Positions 35,995 to 44,286 of a DNA stretch of 64,000 nt are shown here, piece after piece. A program made the position numbers and the translations under genes. The notes under the pieces are model-generated. The model ran no database searches. It was not told the DNA's origin and saw only the letters and a program-made list of their open reading frames with translations. Source of the DNA: Aquibacillus salsiterrae (lineage in GTDB: Bacteria; Bacillota; Bacilli; Bacillales; Amphibacillaceae). Position 1 is the stretch's first letter. The number at the start of each line of letters is the position of its first letter. Location of the stretch: assembly GCF_028416595.1 (NCBI RefSeq), contig NZ_JAMQKC010000006.1:62001-126000 (forward strand), read 5' to 3'.

Positions 35995-36026
35995 ATCTGT
36001 ATCACTTAAAGAAATAACTTCCCTTA

Positions 36027-37715
36027 TTATTCTTCATCGTTAAAGTTGTCTGTTACTGCACCTTTAGATGAACAAGAGACATTGTGTGCGTATTTACCGA
36101 GTATACCTTTTGAATAGAGTGGTGGTGCCACCCATTCTCTTCTCCGTTTTGCTAGTTCATTGTCCGGTACATCCATGAAAATTTCTTGGCGTTCCGAGTC
36201 AATAGTGACCAAATCTCCTTCTTTTACCAAGGCAATTGGACCGCCCACTTGCGCTTCAGGAGCTATATGCCCAACAACAAGGCCATGCGTACCACCAGAG
36301 AAACGACCATCCGTCAACAAAGCTACTTTTTCCCCTAAGCCTTTTCCAACAAGAATCGCGGAGATAGAGAGCATTTCCGGCATACCTGGACCACCTTTTG
36401 GCCCCTCATAGCGAATAACGAGTACGTCACCTTCTTTAATATCATTATTCATAACTGCCTCAGTTGCCTCATCCTCTGTGTCAAATACTCGAGCAGGCCC
36501 GGTATGACGTTTCACCTTTACCCCTGACACTTTGGCAACAGCACCACTTGGCGCTAAATTACCTTTTAGAATGACAAGTGGTCCGGTAGCGCGATATGGC
36601 TTATCTAATGGAAGGATAATTTCCTGACCTTCCTCAAGGTCTGGTGCGTCTGCTAAATTTTCTGCTATCGTTTTACCTGTTACTGTTAAGCAATCCCCAT
36701 GTAAGTAACCAGCCTTCAGTAATAGCTTCATTACCGCTGGCACTCCGCCGATTCGGTGTAGATCCTGCATGACATATTTTCCACTTGGTTTCAAGTCGGC
36801 AATGTGAGGTACCTTTTTCTGAAGTCGATCAAAATCATCTAGCGTTACGTCGACACCAACAGAGTGGGCAATCGCAAGCAAGTGCAGTACAGCATTTGTC
36901 GAACCACCTAACGCCATAACAACAGTAATAGCATTTTCAAAGGCCTTCTTTGTCATAATGTCTTTTGGATAAATTCCTTTTTCCAATAAGTGATAGAGGG
37001 CTTGTCCGGCTTTACGGCAGTCTTCTGTTTTATACTTTGACTCTGCTGGATTAGATGAACTTCCAGGTAGGCTCATTCCCAATGCTTCCACAGCACTTGC
37101 CATTGTGTTGGCGGTGTACATACCTCCACAAGACCCCGCTCCTGGGCATGCATGACATTCGATTCCATGTAATTCTTCACCACTAATGTCACCGTTATTG
37201 TATTTGCCAACGCCTTCAAACACGGAGACGATATCTAGCTTTTCACCATTTCTAAAGCCTGGTGCAATTGTTCCACCATAAACAAAAATAGCAGGAACAT
37301 CAGACCTAGCAATCGAAATTAAACAGCCGGGAATATTTTTATCACATCCACCAATCGCAACATATCCGTCTAAATTTTCAGCGCCTACAACTGTTTCAAT
37401 GGAATCAGCGATAACATCTCGACTAGGTAATGAATATCTCATCCCTGACGTACCCATTGAGATTCCATCAGATACTGTTATCGTATTAAAAATTAGTGGA
37501 ACAGCACCTGCTGCTTCGGCACCCTCCTTGGCGCTTTTAGCTAAATCATCAATATGGATATTACAAGGCGTTACCTCACTCCATGTACTAGCAATACCCA
37601 CCATAGGCTTTTTAAATCCTTCATCTGTTACACCGACTGCTCGGAGCATTGCCCGATTCGGTGCTCTTTTTGGATCATCAAATACTTTACTCTTTATCCG
37701 CAAATCCTTCTTCAT
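36027..37715 (-). CDS. ilvD: dihydroxy-acid dehydratase
   Basis: Iron-sulfur enzyme that dehydrates 2,3-dihydroxy-3-methyl acids in valine, isoleucine and pantothenate synthesis. 562 residues from ATG 37715 (an adjacent ATG is also possible; AGGAGGA lies upstream). Cluster cysteines in [22 protein letters not shown] and [19 protein letters not shown], and [10 protein letters not shown] near 278. The other ilv/leu genes are not here, so ilvD stands alone. No T-box leader is visible in the 150 bases upstream. Confidence 0.96.
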   Translation of the reverse strand: MKKDLRIKSKVFDDPKRAPNRAMLRAVGVTDEGFKKPMVGIASTWSEVTPCNIHIDDLAKSAKEGAEAAGAVPLIFNTITVSDGISMGTSGMRYSLPSRDVIADSIETVVGAENLDGYVAIGGCDKNIPGCLISIARSDVPAIFVYGGTIAPGFRNGEKLDIVSVFEGVGKYNNGDISGEELHGIECHACPGAGSCGGMYTANTMASAVEALGMSLPGSSSNPAESKYKTEDCRKAGQALYHLLEKGIYPKDIMTKKAFENAITVVMALGGSTNAVLHLLAIAHSVGVDVTLDDFDRLQKKVPHIADLKPSGKYVMQDLHRIGGVPAVMKLLLKAGYLHGDCLTVTGKTIAENLADAPDLEEGQEIILPLDKPYRATGPLVILKGNLAPSGAVAKVSGVKVKRHTGPARVFDTEDEATEAVMNNDIKEGDVLVIRYEGPKGGPGMPEMLSISAILVGKGLGEKVALLTDGRFSGGTHGLVVGHIAPEAQVGGPIALVKEGDLVTIDSERQEIFMDVPDNELAKRRREWVAPPLYSKGILGKYAHNVSCSSKGAVTDNFNDEE

Positions 37716-37891
37716 CATGCTCTCCTCCTGTCCTTTCTTTCTCTTTACTATAATAGCTTAGTTTTAATAGTTCAATGAATTTGATATATTCTGACGACTT
37801 ATAAACTATTTAGCAATTAAAAGTTGACTTTATTATTTCCCAATTCGTCCATACTGATAAGTGGATTATTTTTTAAGGAGAATTATTTGAA

Positions 37892-38440
37892 ATGAAACCA
37901 AATCCAATTTTGATTTTAGCTTTTTTCTCTATCGTGTTGTTACTATTATTTTTAATAAACAAGGAGCAGCCGTTGAATAAAGACGTTCAACCACCAACGG
38001 AACTACATCCAACCGTAAAAAGATACCGAGATATTTTAATTACTCAAGCAGATTCAATTGGGATTAATATCGTTATCACTGATGGCCTCAGGTCGTATGC
38101 CGAACAAGACGCGATATACGCAAGGGGACGAACTAAACCTGGAAACATTGTAACAAATGCACAGGCTGGGGAATCTTATCATAATTATGGACTTGCAATT
38201 GATTTTGCGCTTCGTGTAGGGGATGACGTAATTTGGGATATAACCTATGATGGTAATCAAAATGGTAAGTCAGATTGGATGGAAGTAGTTGCCTTAGCAA
38301 AAAAACTAGGTTTCTCCTGGGGTGGGGACTGGCAGGGTGCACCCGATTACCCGCATCTTCAAATGGAATTTGGTTTGAGTATTTGGGAGTTGCGGCGCGG
38401 TAAACAACCAAACGTCGATAAATACGGAGACCCTCTCTGA
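37892..38440 (+). CDS. cwlK: M15-family peptidoglycan peptidase (CwlK/VanY-like)
   Basis: Cell-wall hydrolase that cuts peptide stems, probably L-alanyl-D-glutamate endopeptidase as in CwlK. 182 residues: an N-terminal signal anchor (about 4-22, ILILAFFSIVLLLLFLI), then the M15 domain. Zinc ligands are in SYHNYGLAIDFA (His and Asp) and DYPHLQME (His); ITDGLRSYAEQDAIYARGR is the substrate-binding arginine block. Faces outward, membrane-tethered. D-Ala-D-Ala carboxypeptidase is an alternative. Confidence 0.87.
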   Translation: MKPNPILILAFFSIVLLLLFLINKEQPLNKDVQPPTELHPTVKRYRDILITQADSIGINIVITDGLRSYAEQDAIYARGRTKPGNIVTNAQAGESYHNYGLAIDFALRVGDDVIWDITYDGNQNGKSDWMEVVALAKKLGFSWGGDWQGAPDYPHLQMEFGLSIWELRRGKQPNVDKYGDPL

Positions 38441-38483
38441 TCTGCAATCTCCTTAGACTAAGCTTCGGAGATTTACACGGAAT

Positions 38484-39223
38484 TATGGACTTGACTGTTT
38501 ATATCGTTTTTTGTTACAGTTTGGTCGTTGGATGCGCTCCCTCGGGCGTGTATTTCGTTTTTTGTTACCGTTTAACCGCTAGCAGGGCTCGGTCGGGCGT
38601 TAATATCGTTCTTTGACTACCGTTTGACCGCCGGAAGGACTCGGTCGGGCGTTAATATCATTCTTTGACTACCGTTTGGCCGCCGGAAGGGCTCGGTCGG
38701 GCGTTAATATCATTCTTTGACTACCGTTTGACCGCCGGAAGGGCTCAATCGGTCGTTACTATCATTCTTTGACTACCGTTTGACCGCCGGAAGGACTCAA
38801 TCGGTCGTTAATATCGTCCTTTGACTACCGTTTGACCGCTGGAAGGACTCAATCGGTCGTTAATAGCGTCCTTTGACTACCCTTTAACCGCCGGAAGGGC
38901 TCGGTCGGGCGTTAATAGCGTCCTTTGACTACCTTTTGACCGCTGGAAGGGCTCGGTCGGGCGTTAATAGCGTCCTTTGACTACCGTTTGACCGCCGGAA
39001 GGGCTCGGTCGGGCGTTAATATCATTCTTTGACTACCGTTTGGCCGCTGGAAGGGCTCGGTCGGGCGTTAATAGCGTCCTTTGACTACCGTTTGGCCGCC
39101 GGAAGGGCTCGGTCGGGCGTTAATATCGTTCTTTGACTACCGTTTGACCGCCGGATGGGCTCAATCGGGCGTTAATATCGTTCTTTGACTACCGTTTGGA
39201 CGTTGGATGCGCTCCCTCGGGTG
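38484..39223. repeat. 52-bp tandem array B (about 14 units)
   Basis: Exact 52-bp period: CTCGGTCGGGCG begins at 38588, 38640, 38692, and related CTC starts continue every 52 bases to 39212. A typical unit is CGTTTGACCG (10), an 11-base loop CCGGAAGGGCT, CGGTCGGGCG (10), and a 21-base linker. The two 10-mers pair as RNA through seven Watson-Crick and three G.U pairs on the plus strand only. Units at the left end are degenerate, and units 5-7 carry CTCAATCGGTCG instead. The last unit is cut by the element at 39224-39550. Confidence 0.95.
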
Positions 39224-39550
39224 CAATGTCATCAAAGTTAAATTTCCAATAATTAACAGATACACTCTAAGCTTTTTTCTACCAGATACTTTTCGAATCT
39301 ATTCTCATCTGGAGTAAAAAAAAGACAATCCGTATTGCTTCTAAAAAAGTCTTTCCCATTTCTATCACCACTTGTCCGTTTGATATACCAAAAAATAGTA
39401 TCCAAGTCAATTATTGTGGTGATTTGAAAATGTCAAGTGTATCTATACCCGTTTTTTCGTTTTATTAAATTAACGATTTATTACATCAGGCACAAACCTT
39501 TTTAGGGAAACCAACATTCCATTTTTTGTAATACTAACTTGATGACATTG
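39224..39550. mobile_element. 327-bp MITE-like element inserted in array B
   Basis: Ends are inverted: CAATGTCATCAAAGTTA at 39224 and TAACTTGATGACATTG at 39535 (one base length difference). Flanks are CCCTCGGGTG on the left and CCCTCGGGCG on the right, a 10-bp target duplication with one change, and the sequence right of the element resumes the interrupted array unit. The interior is AT-rich with no gene. Terminal CAATG-CATCAAGTTA and a 10-12 bp duplication are like those of IS4/IS231-type elements, so it is probably a non-autonomous derivative moved by such a transposase. Confidence 0.75.
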
Positions 39551-39591
39551 CCCTCGGGCGTGTATTTCGTTTTTTGTTACCGTTTAACCGA
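39551..39591. repeat. right remainder of the interrupted array-B unit
   Basis: CCCTCGGGCGTGTATTTCGT and GTTACCGTTTAACCG are identical to the first unit of the array at 38539-38580. Confidence 0.8.
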
Positions 39592-39596
39592 AAAGA

Positions 39597-39678
39597 CAGT
39601 ATACTCAAAAATGAATAAATGCTATCCTTTTTTCATCATAGATGGTGGCTGCAGAAAGCCATGGTGGTTTCTTATCTT
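39597..39678. repeat. repeat flanking the siderophore cluster, copy 1
   Basis: CAGTATACT, then ATCATAGATGGTGGCTGCAG, AAAGCCATGGTGGTTTCTTA. A second copy at 43034-43095 lies on the other side of the siderophore uptake genes in the same orientation. Confidence 0.75.
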
Positions 39679-39700
39679 TTAAAAAATGCGTAGCAAACAG

Positions 39701-39736
39701 AAAAAAATCCAGCTCCGGTAATAATGGGCTGGATCT
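39701..39736 (-). terminator. terminator of the siderophore-binding gene
   Basis: On the minus strand GATCCAGC / GCTGGATT stem followed by TTTTTT. Confidence 0.8.
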
Positions 39737-39745
39737 TCGTTTCTG

Positions 39746-40756
39746 TTACTCTCCTACATTCTCTAATACATCGTCAATCATTTGTGAATTTGCGACTGGG
39801 CCGGTATATAGCCAGCTAGATGTTGATGGTAATTCGTAAATATTGCCTTCCTTAACAGCAGGGATGTTTTTCCACAGGTCATCTTGTAGCATTTCTGACC
39901 CGTTACCCTTATCGCTATTAACTAAGAAAATATGGTCTGCATCTAATTCAGCTAATTTCTCTAACGAAATTTCTGACCAGTTTGCTTCCGTACTTTCTGA
40001 AATCTCTTTCACGACATTTGGGGTTGCTAAACCTAGGTCGCCATATAGCACATCACCACTTGATAAGTTCTCACTTACGATATAGAACGTATTATTAAAT
40101 AACCATAAAGCTGCAGCTGATTCATCACCGATTGATGCTTCAATTTGTTCCTTAGCATCTGCTGCTTTTTGTTCATAATCAGCTAGGACCTGTTCTGCTT
40201 TCTCCTCTTGCCCAAATACTTTGCCAATTTGTAATAATTCCTCGCGCCAGTCATTGTTTTGCTCAGAACCTACTACATATGTTGGTGCAATTCTGTTATA
40301 TTGTTCGTATTTATTTCCTTCGACCATACCTGCAGAATCCATAATGATTAAGTCTGGTTCAAAGCTTGTAACAGTTTCTAGCGGTAAATCATATGGAATA
40401 GTCGGAACATCTTTTAGAGAATCTTGCAAATAGTCTTGAATGGTCGCACCATCAGCAACTGACCACTGTGCGACTGGTGTGATCCCTAAAGCAACTAAGT
40501 AATCTTCTAGGTAAGATGCTATGACACGCTTAGGCTCAGCAGGTACTGTCACTTCATTTCCCATCGCATCGGTTAATGTACGCTCACTTTCTTCGCTGTC
40601 TGTTTCATTTCCTTCACTAGATGCTTCTCCGTTTTCAGTCTCTGCTGTTGTATCATCTTGAGGCTTTGGATTTTCTTCTTCGGTATTACCACATGCCGCT
40701 AGCAATAAGAATGTTGCCACAAAAGCTAGCATTATATAAAATTTTCTACTTTTCAT
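39746..40756 (-). CDS. iron-siderophore ABC transporter substrate-binding lipoprotein
   Basis: 336 residues from ATG 40756 (AAAGGAG upstream). Lipobox LLLAACG (Cys about 22), an acidic linker of some 40 residues, then a class III (FhuD/BtuF-like) binding domain: TLTDAMGNEVTVPAEPKRVI, SFEPDLIIMDSAGMVEG, NSDKGNGSEMLQDDLWKNIP. This layout fits hydroxamate or catecholate siderophore-binding proteins such as FhuD/YfiY/FeuA; ligand not readable. Divergent from the two permease genes, with a Fur box in the shared promoter region. Confidence 0.9.
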   Translation of the reverse strand: MKSRKFYIMLAFVATFLLLAACGNTEEENPKPQDDTTAETENGEASSEGNETDSEESERTLTDAMGNEVTVPAEPKRVIASYLEDYLVALGITPVAQWSVADGATIQDYLQDSLKDVPTIPYDLPLETVTSFEPDLIIMDSAGMVEGNKYEQYNRIAPTYVVGSEQNNDWREELLQIGKVFGQEEKAEQVLADYEQKAADAKEQIEASIGDESAAALWLFNNTFYIVSENLSSGDVLYGDLGLATPNVVKEISESTEANWSEISLEKLAELDADHIFLVNSDKGNGSEMLQDDLWKNIPAVKEGNIYELPSTSSWLYTGPVANSQMIDDVLENVGE

Positions 40757-40807
40757 TGTGTATTTACTCCTTTGCGATTTATCATTTTTATGGAAGCACA
40801 AACCAAA

Positions 40808-40822
40808 TGATAACAATTATCA
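40808..40822 (-). promoter_or_regulatory. Fur box for the siderophore-binding gene
   Basis: TGATAACAATTATCA matches the 7-1-7 Bacillus Fur consensus TGATAATNATTATCA with one change; about 50 bases before the gene's start. Iron repression is expected. Confidence 0.8.
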
Positions 40823-40864
40823 TTATCATTTGCAAGAGTGATTTTATTTTAATTGTGACAATAT

Positions 40865-40907
40865 TTGATACACGTATTTTTTTGTACTATAATGATAATG
40901 ATTCTCA
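40865..40907 (+). promoter_or_regulatory. sigma-A promoter with overlapping Fur box for the permease genes
   Basis: TTGATA at 40865-40870, 17-base spacer, TATAAT at 40888-40893, then TGATAATGATTCTCA at 40893-40907, a Fur box with one change from consensus. The operator overlaps the -10 end, so bound Fur would block polymerase. Confidence 0.8.
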
Positions 40908-40940
40908 ATCATTGAAGCGTTTTTTAGGAGCTAACAAACG

Positions 40941-41978
40941 ATGACCAAGTGGACATACAATCATTCACATAGAAAAACTAGTTCTAAGCCTATTCAGGCA
41001 ACTCTCCTCTTAATAGGAGGGATTATCCTCCTTATTTTTGCCATTGGACTTTCTATTTTATACGGTGCTTCAGATATTACTGCTAGAACGGTTATCCAAA
41101 GTATTATAAACTTTAATTCTAATTCTACGTCCCATCAAATTATCCGAGGTTTACGAATTCCGCGGGCACTAGCAGCAGCATTAATTGGTGCTGGGCTTGC
41201 CATGTCAGGTGCACTAATGCAAGGGATGACTCGTAACCCACTTGCCTCGCCATCGATCATGGGGGTAACAGCTGGGGCAACCTTCTCTATGGCTATTGCT
41301 CTTGTTGTCACACCAGGCGCTTCTAATTTTATCATGATGTTATGGGCGTTTTTAGGAGCAGGACTCGGTGTTGCGATCGTGTTTGGTGTTGGTTCTATTT
41401 CAAAAACAGGCCTAACTCCCGTGAAGCTTGCCTTAGCCGGTACTGCCGTCACCGCATTATTAAGTTCGTTATCTTCTGCAATTGCTATTCATTTTAACAT
41501 TGCAAAAGATATAAGCTTTTGGTATGCAGGGGGAGTATCTGGCGTTCAGTGGTTGCAAGTTCAACTACTTACCCCAATTGCACTGATTGGGTTTGTAATT
41601 GCATTGTTTCTTGCTAATTCAATCACTACCTTAAATTTAGGTGAGGACGTTGCAAAAGGTCTAGGGCAACGGACATTTGCTGTAAAATTAATCGGTACCA
41701 TTGTCGTCTTATTATTAACAGGGGCTGCTGTCTCCGTAGCAGGCACAATAGGTTTTATTGGCCTAGTCATTCCCCATATAACAAGATTTCTTGTCGGAGT
41801 TGACTATAGGTGGATTATCCCCTGTTCGGCTGTGTTAGGTGGGCTATTATTAGTTGTTGCTGATACAATTTCACGGATGGTTAACCCACCATTTGAAACA
41901 CCAGTTGGAACAATCACAGCCTTAGTCGGTGTCCCTTTCTTTCTTTATTTGGCACGTCGTGAAGGGGGATCGATGTAA
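40941..41978 (+). CDS. iron-siderophore ABC transporter permease (FecCD family, FhuB-like)
   Basis: 345 residues with about nine or ten membrane segments. GLRIPRALAAALIGAGLAMSGA near 70-90 and GTIGFIGLVIPHITRFLVG near 270 are the FecCD hallmarks; the latter holds the ATPase-contact loop. Second member of the divergent Fur-controlled group. Its stop codon overlaps the next start by one base (TAATG), so the two permeases are translated together as a heterodimer. Confidence 0.92.
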   Translation: MTKWTYNHSHRKTSSKPIQATLLLIGGIILLIFAIGLSILYGASDITARTVIQSIINFNSNSTSHQIIRGLRIPRALAAALIGAGLAMSGALMQGMTRNPLASPSIMGVTAGATFSMAIALVVTPGASNFIMMLWAFLGAGLGVAIVFGVGSISKTGLTPVKLALAGTAVTALLSSLSSAIAIHFNIAKDISFWYAGGVSGVQWLQVQLLTPIALIGFVIALFLANSITTLNLGEDVAKGLGQRTFAVKLIGTIVVLLLTGAAVSVAGTIGFIGLVIPHITRFLVGVDYRWIIPCSAVLGGLLLVVADTISRMVNPPFETPVGTITALVGVPFFLYLARREGGSM

Positions 41979-42994
41979 TGAAAATCTGGTCAAGCGCAAA
42001 TAAAAGAACAATCATTCTCGCAATTGTGCTCATTTTAGCTATTATAGTAACGTTTGTAATCAATGTAAACTTGGGGGTTGTATCGATTTCACCGATGAAT
42101 GTGATAAAAACATTGCTTGGTCGCGGAAGTGATAATGACAGTATGGTCCTGTTTTATTTCCGACTACCACGTATAGTTATTGCTATTTTAATCGGTATAG
42201 CCATGGCCATTTCTGGTGCTATTTTACAAAGCATTACCCACAACGATTTAGCTGATCCTGGTATTATTGGTATTAATGCTGGAGCAGGGTTTGCCGTAGT
42301 CCTTTATATCTATCTTTCGCGGAGCACCATGCCTAATTTGTTGTCTGATTCGGTATATCTTATGCCATTAACCGCATTAACTGGGGCGATAATTGCTGCC
42401 ATCCTTATTTATGTGATCTCATGGAAAAATGGCATTTCACCGATTAGGCTCGTCTTAGTAGGGATAGGTATCAACAGTGCGTTTGCGGCGCTAATCATTA
42501 TGTTCCAACTGAAAATGGATCCCACCGATTTTACCAGGGCAACGGTATGGCTGTCAGGTAATATTTCCGGGACAGATTGGACCTATGTACTTGCATTGTT
42601 ACCGTGGGTTATCGTTCTTGTTCCGATCGCATTGTATCAGTCTAGTGTTTTAAATACCTTACAATTAGGTGATGACGTTGCCAAAGGACTTGGAACACGA
42701 GTAGAATCTCGGCGTTTATCCCTACTTTTTATTGCGGTGGCACTTGCAGGAGCTAGTGTTGCTGTTGGTGGCGGAATTGCGTTTATCGGACTTGTTACCC
42801 CACACCTTGCAAAAAAACTAGTAGGCGCCAACCATCAATTATTTTTACCAATTACCGGATTGATGGGGGCATTGCTCCTCCTTGTTTCCGATACAATTGG
42901 ACGCAATATTTTATCCCCATCAGAGATTCCAGTCGGATTAGTCGTATCACTAATTGGTGGAAGCTATTTTATTTATTTATTAATGAAAAGCTAA
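41978..42994 (+). CDS. iron-siderophore ABC transporter permease (FecCD family, FhuG-like)
   Basis: 338 residues, partner of the preceding permease. FRLPRIVIAILIGIAMAISG near 55 and GGGIAFIGLVTPHLAKKLVG near 262 are the same family motifs. No ATPase gene follows: as in several Bacillus siderophore systems (e.g. those sharing YusV or FhuC), the ATP-binding subunit must be encoded elsewhere. Confidence 0.92.
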   Translation: MKIWSSANKRTIILAIVLILAIIVTFVINVNLGVVSISPMNVIKTLLGRGSDNDSMVLFYFRLPRIVIAILIGIAMAISGAILQSITHNDLADPGIIGINAGAGFAVVLYIYLSRSTMPNLLSDSVYLMPLTALTGAIIAAILIYVISWKNGISPIRLVLVGIGINSAFAALIIMFQLKMDPTDFTRATVWLSGNISGTDWTYVLALLPWVIVLVPIALYQSSVLNTLQLGDDVAKGLGTRVESRRLSLLFIAVALAGASVAVGGGIAFIGLVTPHLAKKLVGANHQLFLPITGLMGALLLLVSDTIGRNILSPSEIPVGLVVSLIGGSYFIYLLMKS

Positions 42995-43001
42995 AAAAAC
43001 A

Positions 43002-43095
43002 AAAGCGAAACGCCTTGCCCATCCGAGAAAAATTACAGTATACTTTTTTAATCATAGATGGTGGCTGCAGAAATCCATGGTGGTTTCTCATCTTA
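43002..43095. repeat. truncated AGAAAAGCG repeat followed by copy 2 of the siderophore-flanking repeat
   Basis: AAAAGCGAAACGCCTTGCCC at 43003, then TTACAGTATACTTTTTTAAT, CATAGATGGTGGCTGCAGAA and CCATGGTGGTTTCTCATCTT. The second part matches 39597-39678. Confidence 0.7.
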
Positions 43096-43163
43096 CGAAA
43101 AAGGGCTCCTATTCGATTGCTGATTGGACAACTTCTTTTTGAAAAATACTAAGGGAGATTTAT

Positions 43164-44159
43164 ATGGAAGAGACAAATAACGTACATGATGTCATTATCA
43201 TCGGTGGTGGAACAACTGGATTATTTACTGCTTTTTATTGCGGAATGCGAAATATGTCCACTAAACTAATAGAATCAGGCTCTGATTTAGGTGGGAAAGT
43301 TACCCAATTTCTTCCCGAAAAATTAATCTATGATATTGGTGGTATCCCAGCTATTACTGGAGATGACTTAGTTAAGCAGACAACAGAGCAAGCAAAGATG
43401 CATCGACCAACGATTGTTTTTAATCAATGGATTGAGTCCATTGAAAAGAGTAGGCATGGGCTATTCTCTGTTATTTCAACTGGAGGCGTTGTACATCAGG
43501 CAAAAACGGTTATTTTAGCAACTGGCACGGGTAAATTCGACCCAGTTAAGTTGGAATTAAATGATGCAACAAATTATGAAAAGAAAAGTTTACATTATAC
43601 AATGAGTAATCCTAACCAATTTTCCGGCAAAACTGTCCTAATCTCGTCCAATAATCGAGTTGGTCTTGATTGGGCACTTAGCCTAGAAAATATCGCCGAT
43701 AAGGTTTATCTCATTAATAATAAGGATAAATTCCAACACGCAGCAGACGAAGAATTAGAGCGTTTATCTGCATCTTCAGTTACCGTCTTGCTAAACAGTA
43801 GCGTAGACAAATTAGACGGCGAACTTGGTTGGTTGAAAAAAGTAACGATCACTAGCCATGACCAAGCAGAGGGTATTTATGTCGATCATGTGCTTTCGTA
43901 CAACGGATTAACAATGATACCAGCTCCGTTTACTAACTGGGGTTTGGAGACAAATGCTAACCGTGTTGTTGTGGATCACCATATGGCTACTAATATCGAT
44001 GGAGTATTTGCTGCTGGTGACGCTACTTATTATCCGGGTAAAACGATGTTAATTGCTTCAGGGTTTACAGAAGGGCTAACAGCTGCCAATAGCGCCAATA
44101 AATATATTGATCCAAAAGCGCCCGTTCAAATTTATAGCACCGTTATTTACCGGAAATAA
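43164..44159 (+). CDS. ferredoxin/flavodoxin-NADP+ reductase, TrxR-like type (YcgT/YumC)
   Basis: 331-residue flavoprotein with FAD motif VIIIGGGTTGLFTAFYCG near 12-28, GSDLGGKVTQFLPEKLIYDI, NADPH region VLISSNNRVGLDWALSLE and C-terminal FAAGDATYYPGKTMLIASGF near 283. It has the thioredoxin-reductase fold but no CxxC redox pair, as in Bacillus-type FNRs. The NADPH motif is SSNNRVG where FNR/TrxR have GGGxSA, so cofactor binding may be altered. Sitting beside a siderophore importer it may supply electrons for ferric-siderophore reduction; this is inferred from context only. Confidence 0.82.
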   Translation: MEETNNVHDVIIIGGGTTGLFTAFYCGMRNMSTKLIESGSDLGGKVTQFLPEKLIYDIGGIPAITGDDLVKQTTEQAKMHRPTIVFNQWIESIEKSRHGLFSVISTGGVVHQAKTVILATGTGKFDPVKLELNDATNYEKKSLHYTMSNPNQFSGKTVLISSNNRVGLDWALSLENIADKVYLINNKDKFQHAADEELERLSASSVTVLLNSSVDKLDGELGWLKKVTITSHDQAEGIYVDHVLSYNGLTMIPAPFTNWGLETNANRVVVDHHMATNIDGVFAAGDATYYPGKTMLIASGFTEGLTAANSANKYIDPKAPVQIYSTVIYRK

Positions 44160-44184
44160 ACCTTCTGTACAGGAACAAAACCGT

Positions 44185-44228
44185 ACTGCGCTAGACAGCT
44201 CTTGGATTTTTTATACTTTCTTGTCTTT
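44185..44228. repeat. interspersed repeat tail
   Basis: GCGCTAGACAGCTCTTGGAT then TTTTTATACTTTCTTGTCTT: the 3' part of the AGAAAAGCG family only. Confidence 0.6.
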
Positions 44229-44233
44229 CAAGT

Positions 44234-44272
44234 AAATAGACCCGAACTTAAAGCACCGTTTGGGTCTATTTC
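44234..44272. terminator. bidirectional terminator
   Basis: AAATAGACCCGAA / TTTGGGTCTATTT stem between convergent genes. Confidence 0.85.
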
Positions 44273-44286
44273 AAGATTGAATTTCT

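Noticed and set aside
39224-39550. Complete insertion sequence
   Set aside because: At 327 bp with no open frame it cannot encode a transposase; treated as a non-autonomous element.
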